This document shows positions 53,817 through 62,683 of a stretch of DNA of 64,000 nucleotides, piece by piece. Made by a program: the position numbers and the translations under genes. Each line of letters begins with the position of its first letter. The stretch's first letter is position 1. Origin of the DNA: an uncultured Eubacteriales bacterium (lineage in GTDB: Bacteria > Bacillota_I > Bacilli_A > RF39 > UBA660); NCBI GenBank assembly GCA_905188025.1, contig CAJJKI010000004.1, positions 1-64,000 of the forward strand. The letters are read 5' to 3'. The notes under the pieces are model-generated. The model was given only the letters and a program-made list of their open reading frames with translations, made no database searches and was not told the DNA's origin.

Positions 53817-55460
53817 TTATTTTTTGCGATTTTTGATTATCATTCTAATAATATTTAAAAGTAAAAGAAATGAAATAGCTCCAATAAAATATATAGTATA
53901 ATTAGTTTTCTTTTTGATATTAATAATATACGTGGTTGGAGTATCATTATTTATAGTTATTGTTATGATACTACCATCTTTTAAGTCACGGTTACCATTA
54001 ATGGTTATTTTATCGTAATCTTCATTGATATCAAACTCTAATGATGATTCATCGCCTATTTTTAAAGTATAATCTAATTTTGATATATCAAAGTTTAAAT
54101 CATAACCTTTTACTTGAATTTTCAAAGGATCTTTTGGCTTTTCAATAACGGTAATAATGGTACTTGCAGTTATGGTGCCTTCTTCATTTGATACGGTAAT
54201 AGTTGTTGTACCTTTGCTAAGAGCTGTTAGAACGCCATCTTTAATAGTGGCTACTTTTTCATCACTACTTGTCCAAATTGGATTATTGATTGTGGAAGAC
54301 TCAGGAGTGCTAATTGTTTCAAGAGATGTCTTACTTCCTACATAGACTGTTTCTTTGTCATTTTTAAATTTTATTGATTCAATTGGTGGACCAATAACTG
54401 TCAGTTTACATATAACTTCTTTTTTTCCTTCATCACTGATTACTTTTATTTCAGCAGTACCTGGCTTTATAGCAGTAATTACACCTTTTTCTACAATAGC
54501 TACTTTTTCATTACTACTTTTCCAAGTGACTTTTTGGTTAGCGGCATATGATGGTTCGAAATTTACAGTTAATGTTTCTTCTTTTCCGGCTACTAGTGTT
54601 AGTTCAGTTTTGTTAAGGGTAATATTTTTTAATTCTTTTGAAATAGCGTTAACTGTAACTTTACATTTGGCAACATAGCCTCCATCGTTGGCAATGGCTA
54701 TTATTTCGGTGGTACCGGGGCTTTTTGCGGTGACGTTACCATTTGAATCAACGGTAGCAATGGCGGTATTGTTGCTTTTCCAAGTGACTTTTTTATCAGT
54801 GGCATTATTTGGAGAAAAGGTGACATTTAATTTAGACGAAGAATTTTCATTTATGGTAAGAGTATCTTTTATACTGATACTTTTTAGGGATATCTTATCA
54901 ATAACTTCTACTTGCATATTAATATTTTTATTTGTTCCTGGAGCGGATATGGTTAAATATGTTTTTCCAGTTTTTCTTCCTGTAATAGTACCACTATTAT
55001 CAATTGTAACAATATTTGTATCAGCGATATAATATCCTAATTTTTTATTGCTGGCATTATTTGGTGAAATACTAATACCTAAACTTCTACTTTCGTTTAA
55101 TAAAATAGTTAGGCTAGTTGATGAAACTGAAATGCTGTCTATAGGAATATAGTCTCTACTAACAGTAATTGTACCATAGGCATGATTACCATTTCTATCA
55201 GTGACAGTGATATAAGCTTTTCCATAATTTTTGGCAAGGGCGACACCATTACTAGAAATAGTTACAGTACTTGGGCTGCTACTTTCCCATGTGTAGTCAC
55301 TTATAGAATTGCTACTTCCTATTACTTTTAAATTCATTGTATCGTTTATACCCATAATTAATTCATTGGGGGTTATTAAAAGTTGTTGTGAGCTTGCATA
55401 AACATATTTAGTATTAAAAAATGAAATTATAGTTATGAGTGCTATTAGTATTTTTTTCAT
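53817..55460 (-). CDS. Surface protein with bacterial Ig-like (Big_2) repeats
   Basis: A 547-residue protein: signal peptide (about 1-22, ending in YVYASS), about five Big_2 repeats (about 25-440) with recurrent VTWKSSNEKVA and GTAEI-x-V patterns, a cadherin-like beta-sandwich (KIQVKGYDLNFDISKLDYTLKIG), and a C-terminal helix with basic tail RMIIKNRKK. No LPXTG or NPQTN motif is clear before the helix; KKKTN is the closest. It probably forms a rigid stalk on the cell surface. Start at 55460 follows AAAGGAA. Confidence 0.88.
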   Translation of the reverse strand: MKKILIALITIISFFNTKYVYASSQQLLITPNELIMGINDTMNLKVIGSSNSISDYTWESSSPSTVTISSNGVALAKNYGKAYITVTDRNGNHAYGTITVSRDYIPIDSISVSSTSLTILLNESRSLGISISPNNASNKKLGYYIADTNIVTIDNSGTITGRKTGKTYLTISAPGTNKNINMQVEVIDKISLKSISIKDTLTINENSSSKLNVTFSPNNATDKKVTWKSNNTAIATVDSNGNVTAKSPGTTEIIAIANDGGYVAKCKVTVNAISKELKNITLNKTELTLVAGKEETLTVNFEPSYAANQKVTWKSSNEKVAIVEKGVITAIKPGTAEIKVISDEGKKEVICKLTVIGPPIESIKFKNDKETVYVGSKTSLETISTPESSTINNPIWTSSDEKVATIKDGVLTALSKGTTTITVSNEEGTITASTIITVIEKPKDPLKIQVKGYDLNFDISKLDYTLKIGDESSLEFDINEDYDKITINGNRDLKDGSIITITINNDTPTTYIINIKKKTNYTIYFIGAISFLLLLNIIRMIIKNRKK

Positions 55461-55552
55461 ATTAATGTTCCTTTCGTGTGAAGAATATTTATTAAGATTT
55501 AACTCCACTACTCTATCTTAATTAAATTATAGTATATTTCTTTCTAATAGTA

Positions 55553-55624
55553 AAGAAAAAAGAGTTAACTTTTATTAAACACATGTTAACTACATATATA
55601 GTTTTATGTATAAGTTCACTCTTT
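55553..55624 (-). terminator. Terminator after the glycolipid synthase gene
   Basis: Minus-strand stem AAAGAGTGAACTT/AAGTTAACTCTTT with a long loop and TTTTTT. Confidence 0.7.
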
Positions 55625-55633
55625 GTTTATTAT

Positions 55634-56776
55634 TTATTTTTGATTTAACATTTTTTTGGATAATTTATATATTTTTTCAATTGACTTGTTATCATGATAA
55701 GCATTTAGTTTACGGCGCATATTAGGAAGTAAATGCTTTTTCTTTAGTATTTTTCCGACTGTTTTGGCTAGTTTTCTTGGGGTTTGGCAGTTATATCCAT
55801 AGCCATTTTTGCATATAAATCTAGCATTATATATTTCGTTACCGCCGTTTCCTGGTATTAATAGCATTGGGGTTTTCATTTCAAGGCTTTCTGTTATACT
55901 AAGACCTCCTGGCTTACTAATTACAATGTCAGAAATACTTAACAAATTGTTTACTTCTTTAGAGAATCCTAATGGATAAACATTTTCATAATGATTTTTG
56001 GCTATGAGTTTTTCAACTTTTTCTTTCAACTTTTCATTTTTGCCACAAACATAAAGAATATTTATATCATATTCTTCTTCAAGAAGCCTTTTTAGGTACT
56101 TATAAGAAAATGATGAACCAATACTACCACCAGCAAAAAATAGAAAAGTTTTTTTGCCATTATTTACGTGATACTTTTGTTTGATTAGTTCTGGATCAAC
56201 GGTGTTATTAAATGTTTCTGAGATAGGTATTCCATATGAATAAATTTTATTGCCATCTATTCCTTTACTTATTAAATCATTTTTGACTATATCGTTACTT
56301 ACAATGAAAGCATCAATAGATTTTTCATCTTTAATCCACATTTCATGAGATTTATAGTCAGTGATAATGCTAATAATTTTAGTATCAATTAAATTTCTTT
56401 TATTAAACATTCCTAGCATTATGTTGCCAAAAAAGTGAGTTGATATAAGTAAATCAGGGTTATATGAAACGATTTCTTCTTCTAGTTTTTTGTTATTAAA
56501 GACTGACTTGATAACTGCTTTATATGGAAGTGTGGTTGTTTTAAAATCAAATATTTCATATATTACACTAAAAATAGCACTACTACTACGATATTTAAAA
56601 TTTTGTTCATATACTTTCTTACTAAGTAACCCAATAAAGTTCTCATAATCCATGAGATCAATCATTTTTACTTCATAATCACTATACTTAATAAAATAAT
56701 CATAAATGTAATTGGCAACAGTTTTATGACCTGAACCATAGGTGGCATAAGTTATTAATACTTTTTTCTTTTTCAT
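55634..56776 (-). CDS. Diacylglycerol glycosyltransferase, UgtP/MGDG synthase type
   Basis: A 380-residue GT28/MGDG-type transferase. The N-terminal domain starts KVLITYATYGSGHKTVANYIYDYF with the family GxGHxxxA loop. The C-terminal domain carries FFAGGSIGSS, VYPLGFSKEVNNLLSISDIVISKPGGLSITESL and GNGGNEIYNA, the sugar-nucleotide site. It adds sugars to diacylglycerol to make glycolipids, which may anchor lipoteichoic acid. Single gene with its own terminator. Confidence 0.9.
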   Translation of the reverse strand: MKKKKVLITYATYGSGHKTVANYIYDYFIKYSDYEVKMIDLMDYENFIGLLSKKVYEQNFKYRSSSAIFSVIYEIFDFKTTTLPYKAVIKSVFNNKKLEEEIVSYNPDLLISTHFFGNIMLGMFNKRNLIDTKIISIITDYKSHEMWIKDEKSIDAFIVSNDIVKNDLISKGIDGNKIYSYGIPISETFNNTVDPELIKQKYHVNNGKKTFLFFAGGSIGSSFSYKYLKRLLEEEYDINILYVCGKNEKLKEKVEKLIAKNHYENVYPLGFSKEVNNLLSISDIVISKPGGLSITESLEMKTPMLLIPGNGGNEIYNARFICKNGYGYNCQTPRKLAKTVGKILKKKHLLPNMRRKLNAYHDNKSIEKIYKLSKKMLNQK

Positions 56777-56911
56777 GGAGCCTCCTGTTAAGTTATTGTT
56801 ATATTAATTTTTTATTCTTCTTACTTATAATTATACCATATTATTGTTAAAATAAATATAAATATTTTTACAGTGTGGGACAGGCTATTTATAAAATAAT
56901 GTCTTGTAATG

Positions 56912-58600
<1,689 letters not shown>

Positions 58601-58615
58601 GTATTTTTGCTAAAT

Positions 58616-58644
58616 TTGACAAATTTATTCTTTTGTAGTAAAAT
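58616..58644 (+). promoter_or_regulatory. Promoter of the HD-domain gene
   Basis: TTGACA (58616-58621), 17-base spacer, TAAAAT (58639-58644). Confidence 0.83.
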
Positions 58645-58672
58645 TTTATAGTACTTTGAAGGGAATAAAAAT

Positions 58673-59179
58673 ATGGTTATAATTAATGATAAAAAATATA
58701 AAAATATGGTAAAGCCAATACTTAGAGACACTAATTTCAAGATGACTTATAATATTGAGCATCATGGTATTAGTAGAATGGAACATTCTTTAAAGGTTTC
58801 TTACAAAGCTTATAAAATTGCTAAGAAAATTGGGCTTGATTATGAGGCAGTGGCTAGAGGTGGCCTTCTACATGATTTTTATCTTGAAGGTGATGAAAGA
58901 AGTGCTAGTAAAAGATTTTTGGATACTTTTACTCATCCTAAGAAAGCTTTGATAACTGCTAGTAAATTTTTTGATTTAAATGATATAGAAAAAAATATAA
59001 TTGTTAGTCATATGTTTCCAATATATTTCTCTTTACCTAAATATAGGGAAAGTGTGCTAGTTAATATAGTAGATAAAGTTATTGGTGGATATGAAATGCT
59101 AAGGAAGGTTAAGTGTAAAACTAGATACAAATTCAATTTAGCATTTGTACTAATATTAGTATTTATTTCAAGTAATTAG
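58673..59179 (+). CDS. HD-domain phosphohydrolase-like protein
   Basis: A 168-residue protein. The metal-binding residues appear as EHSLKVSYKAYKIAKKIG and GGLLHDFYLE, with SHMFPIY downstream, as in small HD-domain nucleotidases and phosphohydrolases. The substrate is unknown. It is divergent from pyrG and ends in a short hairpin. The start follows GAAGGGA. Confidence 0.8.
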   Translation: MVIINDKKYKNMVKPILRDTNFKMTYNIEHHGISRMEHSLKVSYKAYKIAKKIGLDYEAVARGGLLHDFYLEGDERSASKRFLDTFTHPKKALITASKFFDLNDIEKNIIVSHMFPIYFSLPKYRESVLVNIVDKVIGGYEMLRKVKCKTRYKFNLAFVLILVFISSN

Positions 59180-59203
59180 AGAGATTATTAGTCTCTTTTT
59201 TTA
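59177..59203 (+). terminator. Terminator after the HD-domain gene
   Basis: Stem AGAGA/TCTCT and TTTTTTT directly after the stop codon. Confidence 0.65.
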
Positions 59204-59296
59204 GATAATTTAAATTTAAAATCTAGTTAGAATATATTTTTATATAATAAATAATTAATATGTACCTAAAATGTATCTAACTCATAAAAACAATAT

Positions 59297-59319
59297 AAAA
59301 ACCCTTATTTGATAAGGGC
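59297..59319 (-). terminator. Terminator after tRNA-Glu
   Basis: Minus-strand stem CCCTTAT/ATAAGGG with a 3-base loop, then TTTTTAT. Confidence 0.8.
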
Positions 59320-59331
59320 TAATTACATAAA

Positions 59332-59407
59332 TGGTGACCTGTATGGGATTTGAACCCATGAATGTTACCTTGAGAGGGTAATGTGTTAACCATTTCACCA
59401 ACAGGCC
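59332..59407 (-). tRNA. tRNA-Glu (anticodon CTC)
   Basis: A 76-base cloverleaf, acceptor GGCCTGT/ACAGGTC, anticodon loop CTCTCAA (CTC at 34-36), CCA encoded. It reads GAG, the rare Glu codon in an AT-rich genome. Downstream of gltX on the same strand, with its own promoter. Confidence 0.92.
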
Positions 59408-59429
59408 AATGTTTTTGTTGACATTATTA

Positions 59430-59458
59430 ATTTTAGCATAATTTGTTTTGTTTGACAA
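59430..59458 (-). promoter_or_regulatory. Promoter of tRNA-Glu
   Basis: Minus-strand TTGTCA (59453-59458), 17-base spacer, TAAAAT (59430-59435). Between here and the gltX terminator (59459-59611) there is only AT-rich sequence with three loose AGACATA repeats. Confidence 0.8.
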
Positions 59459-59611
59459 TAGATATTTTATAATTATGAGAAAAATTAGAGTTATAAGAAT
59501 AATTTTGAAGACATAATAGACATAAGTATAGTTTTAAAGACATAATTATCATATTGTTGTTATGTTAATATAATTTCTAACATGTATTGTTGTGTATTAT
59601 TTGATAAGATA

Positions 59612-59662
59612 AGAAAAAAGAAAGCTTTATATTGATATATTTTTATCAACTAGGCTTTCTTT
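59612..59662 (-). terminator. Terminator after gltX
   Basis: Minus-strand stem AAAGAAAGC/GCTTTCTTT with an inner TTGATA/ATATCAA pair and TTTTTTC. Confidence 0.83.
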
Positions 59663-59673
59663 ATTTGATTATT

Positions 59674-61326
59674 TTATTTATTAATTACTTGATTGATTCT
59701 AGAAGTTATTCTTTCTTTTCCTAATAATTTCATTATTTCATATAAATCTGGAGTCATTGAACTGCTAGTTAAAGCTACTCTTATAACTGTAGAGATATCA
59801 GCTACACTTCCCTTATAATTATCAGGATTTTCTTTATACTCTTTCATATTTGAACAATATCCTAATTCATCAGTTAACTCTTTGATTTTATTGAACCAAG
59901 TATCTTTATCATCATTTTCTTGATAATATTTTTCTAAATATGTTTTTAATATTTTAGATATTTCTTTATCATCAGTTATTTTTTGAAAATCATATTCTAC
60001 ATTAGTAAATAATTCATCATACATGTACCAAATATTTTTTTTGATGCTTGACCATGATTCATAATCTTTACGGGGCTTTTTTTGATAACGTTCAATACTG
60101 AATATATTGATAGTGTATTCTTTATATTTCTCTAATAATTCATGTAATTCTTTATCATATGTTGCTGACCAGTTTAGTACATTTTCATATACTTCTTCAG
60201 CTGATAGGAAACTAATATAATTACGAGAAATGTTGATTAGTTTTTCAACGTCAAATAAAGATCCACTGGCAGATATTTTTTTGAAATCAAATTTAAAGTC
60301 ATCAAGGGTTTTGTCTTTGTTTTGATCATACCATTGTTCAAAGTTAGTATTAGCAATTGTCATTAAATATAAATGAACGGCTTTGATAGGAATACCTAAT
60401 TCAGCATAATAACTCATGGCTGCTTCTGGGTCTTTACGTTTAGATAATTTACGTTTTGTCTCCCCTTCTTGTTTTAGAATTGGAGATAAGTGAGCATATT
60501 TAGGGGGCTCAAAGCCAAACATTTGAAATAGTTGAATATGAACTGGTAGAGATGAAACCCATTCGTCTCCACGAGTAACATGAGTTGTACGCATTAAATG
60601 ATCATCTACTAAGTGAGCAAAGTGATATGTTGGAAGTCCATCTGACTTCATAATTACGATATCTAAATCATTTTCTGGAAATTCAATTTTTCCTTTTACT
60701 AAGTCATTAACTATAATTTTCTTTTCAAAATCGCCAGGTGATTTTAATCTAATGATAAACTTTTCACCATTTTTGATACGATTATAGGCTTCTTCTATTT
60801 TTAAATTACGACAAACTGCATAACGGCCATAATAACCTATTCTTGATTTTGTAGCTTCTTGCATTTCACGGATTTCTTTAAGATGATCTTCAGAACAGAA
60901 ACAAGGATATGCCATTCCTACTTCAAGTAAATGTTTAATAAATGCTTGATATATTTCTTTTCTTTCACTTTGAATGTATGGGCCATATGCTCCGATGGAT
61001 TCAGTACGAGATAAGGCTCCCTCATCAATTTTTATTTCAAAGTTTTGCAAATCTTTAACAATTCCTTCAATACCATTTGGCACTTCTCTTTTTTGATCGG
61101 TGTCTTCAATACGTAAGTAAAAAACTCCTTTGGTATCTTTGGCAGCTTTGCTAGATATAAATGAAGCTAATAAACTACCCATATGTACAAATCCAGTTGG
61201 ACTTGGGGCAAAACGAGTAACCATTGCTCCTTCAGGTAGATCTCTTTTTGGATAGATTTTTTCATAATCTTCGATGGTTTTTGTAATGTTAGGAAATATT
61301 AGATCAGCTAAATCTTTATTTGTCAT
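59674..61326 (-). CDS. gltX: Glutamate--tRNA ligase
   Basis: A 550-residue class I synthetase. The HIGH-like motif is PSPTGFVHMGSLL and the KMSKS-like motif is KRKLSKRKDPEA. A 35-residue N-terminal extension precedes the catalytic domain, making it longer than the common 480-residue form. The start at 61326 follows AAGGAGTGATTAAT. In most Bacilli GltX charges both tRNA-Glu and tRNA-Gln, with GatCAB amidating the latter; here one tRNA of each kind flanks the gene. Dual charging is inferred. Confidence 0.95.
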   Translation of the reverse strand: MTNKDLADLIFPNITKTIEDYEKIYPKRDLPEGAMVTRFAPSPTGFVHMGSLLASFISSKAAKDTKGVFYLRIEDTDQKREVPNGIEGIVKDLQNFEIKIDEGALSRTESIGAYGPYIQSERKEIYQAFIKHLLEVGMAYPCFCSEDHLKEIREMQEATKSRIGYYGRYAVCRNLKIEEAYNRIKNGEKFIIRLKSPGDFEKKIIVNDLVKGKIEFPENDLDIVIMKSDGLPTYHFAHLVDDHLMRTTHVTRGDEWVSSLPVHIQLFQMFGFEPPKYAHLSPILKQEGETKRKLSKRKDPEAAMSYYAELGIPIKAVHLYLMTIANTNFEQWYDQNKDKTLDDFKFDFKKISASGSLFDVEKLINISRNYISFLSAEEVYENVLNWSATYDKELHELLEKYKEYTINIFSIERYQKKPRKDYESWSSIKKNIWYMYDELFTNVEYDFQKITDDKEISKILKTYLEKYYQENDDKDTWFNKIKELTDELGYCSNMKEYKENPDNYKGSVADISTVIRVALTSSSMTPDLYEIMKLLGKERITSRINQVINK

Positions 61327-61383
61327 ATTAATCACTCCTTTGTAAATAAATCTTAAATAAAATTAAGGACATTACTAATTTAT

Positions 61384-61412
61384 ATTTAACCACTTTTTAA
61401 GATATTAGTCAA
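61384..61412 (-). promoter_or_regulatory. Promoter of gltX
   Basis: Minus-strand TTGACT (61407-61412), 17-base spacer, TTAAAT (61384-61389). Confidence 0.8.
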
Positions 61413-61690
61413 CGATTATTGGAAATTAGCACTAGATACATAAAAAAATAGATGACATAAGATTTTTATTGGAAATTGAAAAACTTATCAAATTTAAAAT
61501 GATAATTACAAATAAAAGAATTCTATATTTTATTATATTGTTATATTTTTAAAAGTAATGTTTTCTTGATGATATTTTATGTTGTATCTATTGAATATGC
61601 TATCTACACGTATGTACCTAAATTGTACCTATTTTATAAATTTTAAAGTAAATATCTCATAAAACAAGAGATAAAGTGTTTTTGCAAAAG
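61413..61690. other. Gene-free AT-rich spacer with GTACCT repeats
   Basis: About 280 bases without a gene. It holds TTATTGGAAATT twice (near 61417 and 61469) and TGTACCTAAATTGTACCTA near 61612-61630. A close relative of the latter (TGTACCTAAAATGTATCTA) lies downstream of tRNA-Glu near 59261-59279. Both sit just past a tRNA 3' end. Confidence 0.6.
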
Positions 61691-61691
61691 A

Positions 61692-61713
61692 AAATCCCTT
61701 ATAAAATAAGGGA
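61692..61713 (-). terminator. Terminator after tRNA-Gln(CTG)
   Basis: Minus-strand stem CCCTTAT/ATAAGGG followed by ATTTTCTTTT, nearly the same arms as the terminator after tRNA-Glu. Confidence 0.72.
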
Positions 61714-61724
61714 GTATTTCATAG

Positions 61725-61798
61725 TGGTTGCCCCAGCTAGATTCGAACTAGCGATGATGGAGTCAGAGTCCACTGCCTTACCGCTTGGCTATGGGGCA
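61725..61798 (-). tRNA. tRNA-Gln (anticodon CTG)
   Basis: A 74-base cloverleaf, acceptor TGCCCCA/TGGGGCA, anticodon loop CTCTGAC, CCA encoded. It reads CAG; the TTG isoacceptor is at 30492. Confidence 0.92.
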
Positions 61799-61841
61799 AT
61801 AATTTTTACTGGCAATTAAGATTATATCACAAAAAGAGAAG

Positions 61842-61864
61842 AAAAAAAAGACTTTCGTCTTTTA
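61842..61864 (-). terminator. Terminator after uppP
   Basis: Minus-strand stem AAAAGAC/GTCTTTT with GAAA tetraloop and an eight-base T-run; overlaps the uppP stop codon. Confidence 0.92.
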
Positions 61865-62656
61865 AAAGCAAAAATATTTAACTAAAATTATGATAGCAAA
61901 AATTATACGATAAATAGCGAAAATTGAAAAATCATGCTTTTTAACATAGTTTAGAAGAAATTTAATTGAGAATAATCCTACTAGGAATGACACTAGGACA
62001 CCTACTATAGTTTCCCAAGTAAATGCAATATGACCAATTTCAAGTATTGTGGCTCCGGCAATGATGGGAACGGATAAAAGAAATGTAAACTTAGTAGCAG
62101 CTGTTTTTGAAAGCCCTACTAGTCTAGCAGTAAGTATTGTTGTACCACTTCGAGAAAAACCGGGAATAATAGCGAGAGCTTGAGATAATCCAATAATTAA
62201 GGCTTGAGAAAATGATATGTGTTTGAAGTCCGTCTCAATGCGATAATGATTATCAGCCCACTTGTCTCCAATATAAATTAATATACCCATGACGGCAAGA
62301 GCTGTGGCAATTAACCATATTTTTTCTCGGAAAATGTTTTCAATAACGTCATCAAGAAGAAACCCTAAAACAGCTCCAGGAATAGTGGCTACTACTAGAT
62401 ACCAAAACATAGTGTTATCAAAGGAGTTTTTCTTTTGAGTTATTTTTTCATAGGCTCCGGTTAATAAATGCCACCAATCTTCAAAGAAAACTACCAATAC
62501 AGCAAGTAATGTACCAAAGTGTAAGGCGACATCGAATGCAAGGGTCGATTTTTCCCAACCAAAGAGATATGGTACTAAAATTAAATGAGCTGATGAAGAG
62601 ATAGGAAGAAATTCTCCTATTCCTTGAATAATTCCTAAAATTATACTTTTTAGCAT
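61862..62656 (-). CDS. uppP: Undecaprenyl-diphosphatase
   Basis: A 264-residue integral membrane phosphatase (BacA/UppP) that recycles the lipid carrier for peptidoglycan. The active-site regions IIQGIGEFLPISSSAHLIL and IIPGFSRSGTTILTARLVGLSKTAATKFTFLLSVP are intact. It has about eight helices. It follows the GH31-like gene by 27 bases and ends in a strong terminator. Overexpression of the family gives bacitracin resistance. Confidence 0.96.
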   Translation of the reverse strand: MLKSIILGIIQGIGEFLPISSSAHLILVPYLFGWEKSTLAFDVALHFGTLLAVLVVFFEDWWHLLTGAYEKITQKKNSFDNTMFWYLVVATIPGAVLGFLLDDVIENIFREKIWLIATALAVMGILIYIGDKWADNHYRIETDFKHISFSQALIIGLSQALAIIPGFSRSGTTILTARLVGLSKTAATKFTFLLSVPIIAGATILEIGHIAFTWETIVGVLVSFLVGLFSIKFLLNYVKKHDFSIFAIYRIIFAIIILVKYFCF

Positions 62657-62683
62657 AAATACATCTCCTTGATTAATTATATT

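Noticed and set aside
54157..55032. Plus-strand open frames opposite the Ig-like protein
   Set aside because: They are mirror frames of a repeat-rich gene with clear Big_2 domains and signal peptide on the minus strand.
59332..59407. tRNA at 59332 as a tRNA-Leu or tRNA-Arg
   Set aside because: There is no long variable arm, U33 fixes the anticodon as CTC, and the acceptor and D-arm match tRNA-Glu.
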